Below are positions 33,411 to 44,852 of a DNA stretch of 64,000 nucleotides, in pieces. Position numbers and translations under genes: made by a program. The notes beneath the pieces are model-generated. The model searched no databases and had not been told where the DNA came from. It saw only the letters and a program-made list of their open reading frames with translations. Numbering within the stretch: position 1 is the stretch's first letter; every line of letters begins with the position of its first letter. The stretch is from Bombyx mori. Lineage: Eukaryota; Arthropoda; Insecta; Lepidoptera; Bombycidae. The stretch covers positions 744,001-808,000 of the forward strand of contig NC_085109.1 in assembly GCF_030269925.1 (NCBI RefSeq), in the 5' to 3' direction.

Positions 33411-33811
33411 TTTGTTTTTATTGCTTAGATGGGTGGCCGAGCTCACAGCCCATCTGGTATTAAGTGGTTACTGGAGCCCATAGACATCTACAAAGTAAAT
33501 GCGCCACCCACCTTGAGATATAAGTTGTAAGGTCTCAGTATAGTTACAACGGCTGCCCCGCCCTTCAAACCAAAACGCATTACTGCTTCACGGCAGAAAT
33601 AGGTAGGATGGTGGTACCTACCCGTGCAGTCTCAGAGGAAAGCTTATCGCTAGTATTTATGGGTTCGATTTTTACTACAAAATGTTATTCCTTCATCGTG
33701 GAAGTCATTTATTAAGATGTGTTAATTTCTTCATCAAATATTTCATTACAAAATTGGTACCTACATACCTGCGGGATTCGAACATCGGCACGGTTGCATC
33801 GCTCGATACTT
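33411..33811 (-). mobile_element. Bm1 SINE with partial tRNA-like head
   Basis: Body, middle segment and B box (GATTCGAACATCGG) are present; the head is cut after GCATCGCTCGATAC. Confidence 0.85.
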
Positions 33812-33829
33812 TATTTTACTTTATTCTTT

Positions 33830-33908
33830 ACTGGTGGTAGTCTATGGACTCCAGTAACCACTTAACACCAGGTGAACTGTTAGCTCGGCCACCCATCTAA
33901 ACAATAAA
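33830..33908 (+). mobile_element. Bm1 SINE with large internal deletion
   Basis: Jumps from ACTGGTGGTAG to TCTATGGACTCCAGTAACC, losing most of the body, and ends AAACAATAAAG. It lies head to head with the previous copy. Confidence 0.75.
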
Positions 33909-35867
33909 GAAAACCCTGTCACAGAATCTATAAATATCAATAGTACGTGCAAACAGAATAACGCAGTGGTATAGTAATAGCTGCATAGAAGCCGTATTAC
34001 GACTGTCTGGGCGGTGCACTCAGGTCTCATGTCACTAAATGGATTACGAACGAACATCTTCACCTATGCTTTACTACTTTATAATGTCTAATTTAATTAA
34101 AAGAAATGGCCTGCGTATGTACTTTTTTCTCTAGAAAGTCTTCGTCTGGGAAAATCGAATCGACACCCCTAGGCCAGTGACCCAATAGTTAAAGATTCAT
34201 GGTGCTTGACAACCCTACCGTGGAGAGGGAAATAAGTACTCCAGTGGAGGTCAACTAATAAATTTATTTGAGGACTCTGTCCAGAAATTCTTTGCCAAGG
34301 TCTTATATTCCAAATAGGGTTCTTTCTATTTAGCAATTGTTGACTTAACTTCCAAAGCCGGGAAGTAAATACACAAATTGCAATAGTTCACTTAATTCTG
34401 TATTGCTTTATTTGTAACTCCACTTGTACAATCTTTAGATATGCGCTCACTACAGAATACCCCGCTTTTTCAGACTACCGCCTTTTTTATTATGTCACGT
34501 CCCCACCACTGCGATTGCTCCCACCAACAGTGTTGCTATTTGGCAATCCGAAAATTGCCACGACAAATTTTATTTTAATTATTTTACAACAAACCTTACA
34601 CAATATTAGTCATCGTCAAGCCATGGTCCAGTCTAGTGAGCGGCAGTGGTGATGGACACGACGACATCCTCAATCGTGACTTTATCACTAGGCGGTACAG
34701 TCCACAAAAACAAATGACACTGTCCAAAGCTAAGCGGCAATCTGGCTCGAAATGCTACATAGATTCGCTGGAGTTTTTTTGGACGATCTCACGGCTCACC
34801 CAGGGCTGAGTTACTGGAGCATATAGGCACAAGTGAACGAAGCAGACTTTGGCACATGAGGTCAAATTTTCTATTACATTTATTTAAAGGTATTTGAGAC
34901 ACAATTCTCGATCGCCCCAACCCTTCGTCACCAACAGCACATTCTAAAATTCTGACCGCATTATTGAGGTCTGCTATCATGCTCAGCTACAACACTACAG
35001 GTCAAGTCGATAAAAGCGTGTTGAAAAGATCACCGCGCTCAAAAAACAGATGGCACCTGGTCAAAACGTTCATCTCCTGAAGGACATTTACGATGAAGTG
35101 ACGGTTCCAGGCAGCGAGGCGGCAGGTGGTGTAATGAAAACTGGTTGTTGGATCAGAGAAACAAAGAACTACTCAGACATATCAACGTATCAACAAATAT
35201 ACAGGACAAAAATCAATAGTCCCATATTGTGTTATCACTCTATGACAAATTTTTTTTAAATTATAAATTGTTGACATAATATAGTCTATTATGTCGCCAG
35301 CTAGGTACTGGCTCCTGTAACCATCAGATAGACCGTGACCAGGTTCACTCATTTATATAATAAAACAATTCTAACTGATACCGCCATTTGTGTTCATTCT
35401 TTGGGAACAGCTCAAACACCCCTGTGATTATGTTGCTGAAATAATAAGTTCTCCGACACCTTTCTCATAATCGAAATGACATAATACATGCAACACAATA
35501 TTTCGTATAACATTTAAACCAATAAAAACCGAACAAAAAACATTTGAGATATAAAAAAACGAACACAAAAAAATACGTTGGCTTACCATACGCTCCCCTC
35601 ATTACGCGAGATGCTCATAAAACCGGAGCCTATATTATTTGACTCGGTCGTAAATTTTACTTCGCAAATGCACGGCCATTGTTGTCCCGGGTGATAGCCG
35701 GAGTCCCCGGGTGTTGCCGGCGAATAATCTCACGACCAAACGATAAGTCTCAGCACTAAAGTTGACGCTAGTGTTGGGATTATATCGATGAAATACAATT
35801 TTGTACTCTAAGTAATATATAAATAATACCTATGTTCTGTTTTTTATATATTTTTGTTACATATATT
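33909..35867. other. No recognised feature (2.0 kb)
   Basis: Unique DNA. Short Bm1-like traces may occur at 34795-34830 and 35300-35350. Frames of 60-70 codons at 34789-34980 and 35050-35259 have no motif. Confidence 0.4.
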
Positions 35868-36274
35868 ATAACGAGCTCACAGCCCGTCTGGTGTGAAGTG
35901 GCTACCGGAGCCCTCAGACATCAACAACGTAAATGCAGCCACCCGCCTTGAGATACGAATTCTAAGATCTCAGTATAGTTACAACCGCTGCCCCACCCTT
36001 CAAACCGAAACGCATTACTGTTTCACGGCAGAATAGGTAGTGGTACCCACCTGCGCGGACTCACAAGAGGTCCTACCACCAGTAATTACGCAAATTATAA
36101 CTATGCGGGTTTGTTTTTTATTACACGATGTTATTCCTTCACCGTGGAAGTTAATCGTAAACATTTGCTAAGTACGTATTTCATTAGAAAAATTGGTACC
36201 CGCCTGAGATTCGAACACCGTTGCATCGCTCAACACGAATGCACCGGACGCCTTATCCTTTAGGCCACGACGAT
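35868..36274 (-). mobile_element. Bm1 SINE, near full length, without tail
   Basis: The head (CGTCGTGGCCTAAAGGATAA) and B box are present, but the 3' end stops at GCTGTGAGCTCG without the AATAAA and poly(A). Confidence 0.85.
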
Positions 36275-36371
36275 TTCGCATTCGATTCTTCTAAGATAGC
36301 AATTGGGCAAGTGTAGCAATTATTTCTACTTAGAAATTATATACCAATTGTAGTATGCTGTTATATACTTA

Positions 36372-37645
36372 GTCTGGCCATAAATACTGTTACAAAGGAA
36401 AACAAAAAAAAATCTATGGCAAATAACATTTATTACTTTTACAGTGTGTTAGTTTAATACATAAATATAAAACAATTTAAAGTATAAAAAGCTTATTCGA
36501 AGTGGTCTCCATTGGCTGCAGTCCTTTAAACGTTGAGGCCAGTTATCAATAGAAGCACGCACTCTTTTAATGGAAAAATTTTTTCACTGCCAATCGTACG
36601 GATTGTTTTAGGGACTCCAAATTATCATGGCGGTTAGAGCAAGCCGTACTCTCTAAGACTGACCATCAATCATAATCCAGCGGATTAAGATCGGGACTAG
36701 ACGACGGCCAGTCTTTAGCTCTGATGAAGTCCGAAACGTTCGTTTCCAACTAAGACTGCGTAGACCGAGCTTTATGACCTGGCGCCGAGTCCTGCTGGAA
36801 GGACCATTCTTGATTATTGAACATGGTGTTGTTAATGGGCTTCACTACCTTCTCAAGAATGGTATCTTGATACACTTGTGCCGATGTTTTGATACATTTT
36901 TCACAAAAGTTGGGCCCAGTCACTCCTTCATAGCTAATACCCCACCAAACCATCCCTGAAGTCGGATAGTGCCCACGTTGCACTCTGTCGACTAATTGGG
37001 AGGCTTCCTTTGTGCTTTGAGCATAAAGACGGTCATTTTTTTTGTTAAAATGTTGCTCAATTGTAAAAAAATTCTCATCCGTAAACAAAATTTTTCTATG
37101 ACCTCCCTTTGCGTACCGCTTCAGTAGTTGTTTCGATTTTACCACCCTATTTTCTTTTAAATTATCAGTTAAGAAATGACCGGTACGTCTCTTATAGGCT
37201 GCAAGTCCTAAGTCATCTTTTAAAATACGCGACATGGTTCTAGGTGCTATCTTCATCTCCCGAGATAAAATCTTTTGCTTTCGGACAGGATTTCTTCGAA
37301 TTCTTTCCCTTCCTGCTTTGACCACCTTTTTCGTACGAATACACTACATGGACGGCTACATCTTTTTCTGTCACAAACAAAAAAGAAGGTCTCATTGCAC
37401 CTATTAATAGCCCGGTACACAAACATTTTACTAATACCAAGCGTACGGAGAGTTTTAAAAATTGCATTTTGCTCCATACCTACTTTGTGTAATAACCCCA
37501 CTCCATTTTACTATCGCAAAATATTGTACAATGTATTGGCGCCAAAATGAGAAAACACAATGAGCAATCCTATAAAAATGACAAATTCCAAATTAAAATG
37601 TAATATTTTGTTTATTTTTAATTGTAACAGTATTTATGGCCAGAC
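36372..37645 (-). mobile_element. mariner element (DD37D type), 1274 bp, both ends intact
   Basis: The inverted repeats start GTCTGGCCATAAATACTG at 36372 and, inverted, at 37645, and agree over more than 25 bases. Both are flanked by TA (36370-36371 and 37646-37647). Length and TA target are typical of mariner. The transposase gene on the minus strand is broken, but the ends could still be recognised by a transposase supplied in trans. It resembles the mori-subfamily mariners of Bombyx. Confidence 0.9.
36660..37501 (-). pseudogene. mariner transposase, frameshifted and interrupted
   Basis: The N-terminal helix-turn-helix part (from 37501) and the rest (from 37325) are in different frames. 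The second frame carries the catalytic motifs LFTDENFFTIEQ and WSFQQDSAPGHKA. Beyond an in-frame TAG twelve residues later it continues to DWPSSSPDLNPLDY. From the second Asp to the Asp of DY there are 37 residues, so the signature is DD37D. A further TGA follows shortly after DY. At least one frameshift and two stops mean no active enzyme. Confidence 0.85.
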
Positions 37646-37811
37646 TAAGTACATAACAATTGGTATTTATAATATCTAAAAAGACAATCTTTTCCATTCG
37701 TAATCACGCAGTTCACGGTAACAGAGAAACATTCACCCGGTTGGATTAATATACCCAAAAAATGACTTGTAAATTCATACCATAGAAACAGTTTTAAATG
37801 TAAATTAACAT

Positions 37812-38055
37812 TTACTGGTGGTAGGACCTCTTGTGAGTTTGCGCGGTTGGGTACCACCACCCTGCCTATTTCTGCCGTGAAGCAGTAATGCGTTTCGGTT
37901 TGAAGGGAGTGTTAGCCGTTGTAACTATACTGAGACCTTAGAATTATATCTCAAGGTGGGTGGCGCATTTACGTTGTAGATGTCTATGGGCTCCAGTAAC
38001 CACTTAACACCAGGTGGGCTGTGAGTTCGTCCACTCTTAAAAGCAATAAAAAAAA
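37812..38055 (+). mobile_element. Bm1 SINE, 5'-truncated
   Basis: Runs from TACTGGTGGTAGGACC to AAGCAATAAAAAAA with GGGGCAGCC changed to GAGTGTTAGCC. It lies about 165 bases beyond the mariner. Confidence 0.85.
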
Positions 38056-38689
38056 TTGCATAATAAATTTTAATCATAAAACACATTTAGTACACAGTAT
38101 GTGTACAGGGTTCTATAGCACCGAGATATAAAAATATTACAAAATAACACATTTGTCTGCAGTACATAATATATTATTTGAATTGTTGAATTTTTTGTAT
38201 TGAATTAAACAAAATGCAAATTCAACAAAAACGAAATCGAATATGAACGTGTCGTAGCAACAGCAAAAACTAGCGATGCAAATCTTTTTGTAGTTTAATG
38301 GAATTTAAAATTTATCTGCGTAACTATAAAAACGATTTTAGCTTGTGAGCGTTGCTGGAATTGGGTCTTTATGAAACAGAAAGCGAAATCTAGGTCGAAC
38401 TGTGAGTCAGATGAACTTGAACCTAAACTACATTAACAGACCTTCTTACCAAGTTTTTTCAAGCAGAAAATAAGAAAAAGTATCGCGCAATGTACTTACT
38501 ATACATCTTACTGTATACATCTTATTCTACTCGTATATCTTTAGGTTCCGTTGATGGTAAAACATATTTTCACAGTAACAATGAACAAAACGCGATTTTG
38601 ATTCGAGCATGGATCAAAGTAACTTTTTAATTTTTCAACCTTCAGTGCCACGAATTGACATTGTTCAGCCATCAATTTGAAACATTCGA
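38056..38689. other. No recognised feature
   Basis: AT-rich DNA upstream of the poly(A) side of the following LINE fragment. Confidence 0.4.
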
Positions 38690-39062
38690 ATTTTACTGTG
38701 CTCTGTCTCTTTCTTCTTCTTTTTCGTCGCTTTCTTCGTTGCTGAAGGTCGTGTCCCCGAAACTTGACCGTTGCCTGTCTCGTGAGCTGTTTCCATCTCG
38801 TCCGGTCCTCGGCTGCTCGAATGGCGGTTACGACTAGCAACCCAGTTAGAGCGGTTACTTGATCACACCAACGGCTAGGTAATCGGCCGCGGGGTCTCTT
38901 TCCTTCTACATTGCCCGTCACAATCACTTTGTCCAAGTTATCTGACTGTCGGCGGGCAATATGACCGAAGTAGCTGAGGATCCTCTGGTAACAGATTGTT
39001 GAGAGCCTGACTCGGATGTAAAGCTGATCCAGGATAGATTTGTTTGTCTCTTTCACATGCAT
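38690..39062 (-). pseudogene. RTE-type LINE, reverse transcriptase C-terminal fragment
   Basis: The minus-strand frame from 39062 reads KSILDQLYIRVRLSTICYQR, then ILSYFGHIARRQSDNLDKVI, then VEGKRPRGRLPSRWCDQV, ending near GHDLQQ and an Arg/Lys-rich tail. The YFGHIARR and GRLPSRWCDQ motifs mark the end of RTE-clade pol. It overlaps the shorter fragment at 15905-16172 with few differences, so both derive from a fairly young subfamily. The catalytic part is absent. Confidence 0.8.
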
Positions 39063-39599
39063 ATAAAAAATAGAGTGACAAAAAATCCCCTTCGAAATTC
39101 GATTTTAGAATTCGACCTCAAAGAAAACACGCTCGGAAGCGCGTAATACCATTAAATTTAAAGATATTTGTAATAAAGAAATTATGTTACTTTTTTAATA
39201 GTTATTTCAGTCTATTCCTGTTCATTTCTGTCTCCTAAGTAATATGTGTTCTCACTGCTGAGGTGAAAAGTTATGTGTGCTACACGCCAGCAAAGTTTTT
39301 TGCATCTCCTGCTGTTGAGTCCTTCACTACGCTCAGGATTCATAGCATCCTTCTCTTGCTAGGAACTCAAAATCAGCATTCGAAACAAAAAACAACTTTG
39401 CTCTCTTGTTGCACAAACAACTATTTAGGTAGGCAAACATCAGCACCCTGCTTGTTTCTGTGGCACAGAATTCGTGTGCTGCATTTTGTTGTTCAATCCG
39501 TGCACAACAGTTTCTATAATCCATTGTCCAAATTTCTATTATATTGTTTATTAAAAGGAAATCGTTTTAAGCAGTACCTATCAGAGACTATTCCGGTCA
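39063..39599. other. Possible 5' extension of a family C LINE
   Basis: A plus-strand frame (39263-39646) ends in VIVLVEPVACDEGLDE, just before the family C tail. The same ending, with small changes, is readable in the family C copy at 54045. This suggests the end of the LINE protein, but the frame upstream is not recognisable. Confidence 0.35.
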
Positions 39600-39850
39600 T
39601 CGTTCTCGTCGAACCCGTCGCTTGCGACGAAGGGCTCGACGAGTAAATTAACTCACAGACACAGACCATTGAGCTTCTTGACAGATCTTCTCAGTGGGTC
39701 ACGTTTCCGATCCGGCGGTAGATTCTGCGAAGCACTGCTCTTGTTAGGGCTAGTGTTAGCAACAACGTCAGGTTTGAGCCCCGTGAGCTCACCCACTAGT
39801 TAAGACTACGCTGAAATGGTCTCTCAAGACCATCAGCTTATGTAGGAAAA
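39600..39850 (+). mobile_element. LINE 3' tail, family C, with end of its frame
   Basis: Starts at GTTCTCGTCGAACCCGTCGC, stops the frame at GACGAGTAA, continues through CAGATCTTCTCAGTGGG and ends ACCATCAGCTTATGTAGG plus poly(A). Confidence 0.65.
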
Positions 39851-40384
39851 AAAAAGAGACCATAGACAAAATGTCATCTTGATTTACGTTGTGGAGGCGA
39901 AAACATCCAAGATAACTGATTTGGAAAGATTACCGTTTTGTTCTTCACACCGTAACGCAGTTTTGAGGTGCGGGAGAAAAGTTATTGCCTAATGCGGTGC
40001 CTATTCTCGGCACCAATCCTCCTAGCTCTTGGTCTGATCATGGCGCATTTTAAACTAGTAAGTCGATAGTAATAAAGTAATCGAAAAATACTATCGACAA
40101 AACGTCTACCCATCACTAGCAGAGTTCAGAATAATCTAGAGCTCCCCCAATTCTTTCCCATATTGTTTTTAAGTTATGACAGTTTTGGACAATGGCTCGG
40201 AAGGACGCGGTTGTCGTTACGAATCGCCGGTCGGGCCCGCGGCGCGGCGGCAAGACAGTTCGATTGAAAACAAATGTTTGTTTGTTTTGTTTTAGCTAAA
40301 GTATCCAGCTACATTTCTACCCATCTCCGTAGTTCGTGCCAACAGTGCACAATTTAGAAATATTAACAGCTTATATATTGATCA
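39851..40384. other. No recognised feature
   Basis: Unique DNA with one GC-rich patch (40200-40260). No coding signal. Confidence 0.4.
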
Positions 40385-40662
40385 CTAGCTGACCCGGCAC
40401 ACTTCTTAGTGCCTCAATTAATTAATAAAAGACCTAAACTATTGCATAAAATAAACTTAAAACAAACAAAAGCAAGGACGGGGGGACACATCAAAGGAAA
40501 TTGTTATTTTTATGTAATTCCAAGCATTTTCTCATTTATCTACCTTTTAAACTTTCTCTGGACTTCTACAAATAATTCAAGACCAAAATTAGCCAAATCG
40601 GTCCAGCCGTTCTCGAGTTTTAGCGAGACTAACGAACAGCAATTCATTTTTATATATATAGA
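40385..40662 (-). mobile_element. Non-autonomous Helitron-like element (278 bp)
   Basis: Read on the minus strand it starts A|TCTATATATATAAAAATG and ends CCGGGTCAGCTAG|T. It is closely related to 16223-16525, with an internal deletion of the (A/T)-rich part. Confidence 0.65.
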
Positions 40663-41214
40663 TAGATGATATGTCCAAAAGCAACTGAATTTTGGATGTT
40701 AGAGTTATTAGTGAATTTTCAGCGGTTATTTTGAATTATGATTTAGGTTTTACAAATGTAGAATATTTTCTGTCGAGTCATTTATTGTATAGACGAACTA
40801 TTGAGATGATATCGACGTTACTATTAATAACAAATACGCATTAATTCAAGCATTTTGTCTAGTTAAAACTTTGTCTATCTTGAATACCTGAAATTTGGTT
40901 CTGAATCTGTTGTCGTTGTATTTCACTTGTATTCTATATGCTCTGGAATTTTTGGCGTTAATATGTAGAGTTCCTGTTTGGCGTGTAAATCTTTTCAGCA
41001 CCTGTATCGCAGGAGAAAATGGTAAAGGGAGATGTTTTGTGCGTTAAACTTTGAACACATTTAGACTGCTGGTGGAAAATTGATGTCATTTATAATCACT
41101 TAATAATTTGTGGTTTTTATGTTTGATTAAAATGAAGACATGTTTATATGCATACAGGTTTTCGTATTAGTTATAACTGCTTTTATCTTAAATTGTCTGG
41201 TTTTTATATTTTTC
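40663..41214. other. No recognised feature
   Basis: AT-rich DNA without repeat matches. Confidence 0.4.
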
Positions 41215-41540
41215 TAATGAAATACGTACTTAATAAATGTTCACGATTGACTTCCAAGCGAAGGAATAATATCGTGTTATAAAAAATCAAACCTGTTAAA
41301 TTTTAATTTGCGTAATTATTGGACGTCTTGTGAGTCCGCACGGGTATGTTCCACCACCATGCCCATTTCTGCCGTGAGGCAGTAATGCGTTTCGGTTTGA
41401 AGGGTGGGGCAGCCGTTGTACTGTTAAAGACCTTAGAACTCATGTCTCAAGGTGGTATTTTTTTTGTAGATGTCTATGGTTTCCGGTGACCCCTTAACAC
41501 CAGGACGGCCGTGGGCTCCACACATCTAAGTAATAAAAAA
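41215..41540 (+). mobile_element. Bm1 SINE without tRNA-like head
   Basis: Starts in the middle segment at ATGAAATACGTACTTAATA and ends CTAAGTAATAAAAAAT; the body has several changes and a T run inserted in place of CGCATTTACG. Confidence 0.8.
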
Positions 41541-42045
41541 TAAATTCACAGTACGTGTGATCAATTCTGAACTGTCTCATCTAGGGTCTGTCTAAATAGT
41601 CACAAAGCCTGATACCCGGGCGGATTCACAATACGTTCTACCAGCAGTAAATCATCTGAAATGAATTCGTTTGCGACTGGCTTATAATCGGATGACGGCG
41701 TCGTCAGTAAAACACCCCTGAAATCACATACTATACGTATTCGGACGAAATAGAATTTCATTTATTGACAACCCCTTGATTTTCAACGCGAGGGTTCCAA
41801 CCCCTTTTCATTCACAAAAAAACTACAATAAAAGGTCCATTGTCGATGACCCGCCTGTAGGCGTAAATAAGTTGAAACTGTGGGTCTTCTGATCTTGGTG
41901 ATTGCAATGATTCAAGTTGACGCGCCTTCTCCTCTGTTGATGCCATAAGCAGAATTATACTGGTCCATGTGACTTTTTTGACGGTAAGCGGTGTCGTATT
42001 CCAGCCTTTGGTATCACTAATGTCCACGGACGACGTTGACCGCCT
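41541..42045. other. No recognised feature
   Basis: Unique DNA; a 111-codon minus-strand frame (42147-41812) begins inside the next SINE and shows no motif. Confidence 0.4.
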
Positions 42046-42078
42046 AACCTCAGGTGGTTTGTAGAACCACCTGAGGTT
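42046..42078. repeat. Perfect 14-bp inverted repeat, 5-base loop
   Basis: AACCTCAGGTGGTT, the loop TGTAG, then its exact complement. GGTGGTTTGTA recurs just beyond, so local slippage or template switching is a likely origin. Confidence 0.8.
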
Positions 42079-42102
42079 TGTTTGTAGGTGGTTTGTACAC
42101 CT

Positions 42103-42352
42103 TACTCGTGGTAGGACTTCTTGTGAGTCCGCGCGGGTAGGTACCACCGCCCTGCCTATTTCTGCCGTGAAGCAGTAATGAGTTTCGGTTTGAAGGTTGG
42201 GGCAGCCGTTGTAACTGTAACTATACTGAGATCTTAGAACTTATATCTCAAGGTGGGTGGCGCATTTACGTTGTAGATGTCCATGGGCTCCAGTAACCAC
42301 TTAACACCAGGTGGGCTGTGAGCTCGTCCACCCATCTAAGCAATAAAAAAAA
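42103..42352 (+). mobile_element. Bm1 SINE, 5'-truncated
   Basis: Runs from TACTCGTGGTAGGAC to CTAAGCAATAAAAAAA, with a small tandem duplication of GTAACT in the body. Confidence 0.85.
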
Positions 42353-42979
42353 AGCGTTCCTCCAAACGTCTCCTGAATTAACCAAAAAATAATCTTCTTA
42401 TATACTTTGTTCCTTTTTTACTCATTCTAATTCTAGCGTCTATTTACGTAGCATAACAATGCGATTGTGATATCATTTCTGTTGTTACACGATTATTTTT
42501 GATAAAATAATCTTTAGTAATTATTAATAATAACATTATTTAATCGAGTAAAAATCAAAACACGTTCTCGTCTGTCTGATAGTAAACGTGAATCCGGTGT
42601 CTGGTGATAACGCTTAAAAAAGCCCCGAAAACAGAGGCCTTTTCGGCTTAATCACGTGGCATGCCTTAGCTCTGCGTCTGCAAATTTCATCCGCGTTACC
42701 TGAAACCACTGCGTTCTTCCACGGTATATTTCTGGAGATATGCCACGTATCATCCAGATGTAAAAAGAACTCCCCCGGCCCCTCCTGAGAGCCTCTACAT
42801 ATCCTTCTTGGAACGAGACTTGGAAGGAATCTCGAGCTGTCGGTAACAACTCGACCGCGATCATGCTGGTGACCACACTACATCAGATGCACAATTGGTT
42901 TTCAATTTACGAAATCTGCCTAAATCCGCGTATGTCCTAATACATATATTAATAAGGTATAAGTTTGCAGGTATCGGTA
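42353..42979. other. No recognised feature
   Basis: Unique DNA. The 74-codon minus-strand frame at 42876-42652 has no known motif. Confidence 0.4.
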
Positions 42980-43235
42980 AAAAAAGCTTTTCCACTGAGC
43001 TAGTGAAAATGTTTTTTTTATGGTTCAAGAATTACTGGTGACCCGGAGGCCTTTCCAGTTTCACCAGGACATCTGGGCGAGCAAGGGCTCAGCCAGGAGT
43101 GGGTAAAATGTCCGGTATACCGCCGGCCCGAATGTTTTCATAGTCGGTAAATATCTTTGGCGCGATTCAGGAATCTGTGAAATATCTTCTATTATTGTAT
43201 TTATTGCACATAATTGACATTTAGTCTCCATAGAT
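42980..43235. repeat. Interspersed repeat, family D
   Basis: Contains TTTTCCACTGAGCTAGTGAA, CCGGAGGCCTTTCCAGTTTC and GCCCGAATGTTTTCA. It combines the segments seen at 17285-17445 and 17831-17990, so it shows the order of the longer element. Confidence 0.55.
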
Positions 43236-43374
43236 ATCGGATCGTTAGTCTTTCGTAGCATACAGGTAACGCCCTACAACAAAAACAACATTAGACGACT
43301 GTCTTTTTCTAAATATCGATGTGCAATATTTATTGTCTGGTACTGTACAGTGGTTTTTACGGATGTTTTTTTAT

Positions 43375-43487
43375 TTTTATTGCCCTTGTAGGCAGACGAT
43401 CACACGGCCCACCTGATGGTTAGTGGTTACCGTCGCCCATGGACTTCAGCAATGCCAGGGGCAGAGCCAAGCCGCTGCCTACCGTTC
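43375..43487 (-). mobile_element. Jockey/CR1-like LINE 3' UTR fragment
   Basis: The minus strand reads CGGTAGGCAGCGGCTTGGC to CCTACAAGGGCAATAAAAAT, the tail shared with 6427-6960. Confidence 0.8.
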
Positions 43488-43489
43488 CG

Positions 43490-43662
43490 TTATAACTACT
43501 GAACCATGCATCCGATTGAATTGAAACTTGGTACCCATGTAGAAAATACGTGTACTTAATGGATAGGCTAATATTTATATGAGTGTTGGACTCCCTAATA
43601 ATAATGACAATAAATAATAATTTTAATTTTAAATGCCCAGCGAAACAGGCGAGTACGGCTAG
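43490..43662 (+). mobile_element. Helitron-like element, 3' portion
   Basis: Contains GAATTGAAACTTGGTACCC and ends with the hairpin CCCAGCGAAACAGG and GGCTAG|T. The same 3' end occurs at 10405-10430. Confidence 0.55.
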
Positions 43663-44114
43663 TATATTACATATCTTTGATGACCGCTAAAATAGGCATT
43701 AGATAGATAGCAACCGATACCTATTTATCGGCAATTTTTATTTTTTTATTATAACTGAGTATGTATTATGATATTTGAACGTATTCACGCAGCAGTCCTA
43801 TCTCTCCCCCACTTGGTCCTTGCTGTCACTCAGTGGTCGTCTCAAAGGTATAAGACCGCCCATTGTACTTTTTTGTTTCAATTGGACCCGTTACGTACCA
43901 CCCATTTCCTTTACATTCGCGGTGCAATACACAATACCGTATGCTATTGTTAGTCTTGACTTAGCTCCACACATCAGCGCTGGAAGCAGATGCTAGATTC
44001 ATTCATCCTTATTGTAATAATTTGTGCGGGTTGAAGAAAGTTTTTTAAATATTGTGTTATGACTATTTAATGGCAGACAGTTAATTCTGAGTTCCACACA
44101 GATTCTTTTCAGTA
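43663..44114. other. No recognised feature
   Basis: Two overlapping frames of 61-73 codons at 43768-43996 have no recognisable motif. Confidence 0.4.
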
Positions 44115-44332
44115 ATTTTTTGCCACGTACCTACCATCCGGCTTTGGAATGAGCTCCACGGTGTTTCCCGAGCACTGTGACATGTCCTTCTTCAAACGAG
44201 GCTTGTGTAGAGTACTTAACGGTAGACAGCGGCTTGGCTCTGCCCCTGGCATTGCTGAAGTCCATGGGCGACGGTAATCACTCACCATCAGGTGGTATGC
44301 TCGCCTGCCTACAGGGGCAATAAATAAAAAAT
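44115..44332 (+). mobile_element. Jockey/CR1-like LINE, last codons and 3' UTR
   Basis: Starts within the motif for RTxRLWNELP (GCTTTGGAATGAGCTCC), passes the end of the frame and the tail GTCCATGGGCGACGG, and ends GGGGCAATAAATAAAA. Heavily 5'-truncated. Confidence 0.75.
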
Positions 44333-44466
44333 TAAGCTGCATTGCGAATCTTCGGTAAAGTCGTTACGATTAAAAAGTCTTTAAAAAAAAACAAGTCAGT
44401 TACTAAAAACATTAAATCGTTAAATCTGACATTAAATTAATATAAAAGAATGAATTGTCAAATTCC

Positions 44467-44520
44467 AATTTTGATCTACAGTTCATCAAATAGGTATTTG
44501 ATAAACTGTAGATCAAAATT
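44467..44520. repeat. Near-perfect hairpin, 26-bp arms, 2-base loop
   Basis: Arms 44467-44492 and 44495-44520 are complementary except for one mismatch (C in GTTCATC, where the other arm implies T). The loop is GG. Confidence 0.9.
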
Positions 44521-44533
44521 TGATCATTATAGG

Positions 44534-44603
44534 TATAATTCTAGGCATTTTCCACCGATTATCATAGAAACAGGATAATCGGTGGAAAATGCCTAGAATT
44601 ATA
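44534..44603. repeat. Perfect hairpin, 30-bp arms, 10-base loop
   Basis: Arms 44534-44563 and 44574-44603 (TATAATTCTAGGCATTTTCC ...) are exact reverse complements. The loop is ATAGAAACAG. It begins 13 bases after the previous hairpin. Confidence 0.9.
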
Positions 44604-44852
44604 TCAATACTAATTCTTCACTGGTTAACCATTTGACTACCATAGGTCACCGGTGCCCTACGCGGAGCACTGAAGTAATTATATCAATTTCTGTTACTAG
44701 GGCACCTAACTTTGCCTTATTTTGTTTGTTGATGTACGTTTTAGACGTTTAGGTCTCTTAGAAGTAGATTCATTCTTAATATCTTCAGATTCGTCTTTCT
44801 CAGAGTCTACTAGATACTCTGGTGCCCTAGTTTTAGTAGTAGTAGTAGTTTT
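44604..44852. other. Unclassified repeat piece and a short TAG microsatellite
   Basis: Bases 44628-44660 (GACTACCATAGGTCACCGGTG) match 32335-32365. A (TAG)n tract lies at about 44836-44848, immediately before the SINE head. Confidence 0.5.
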
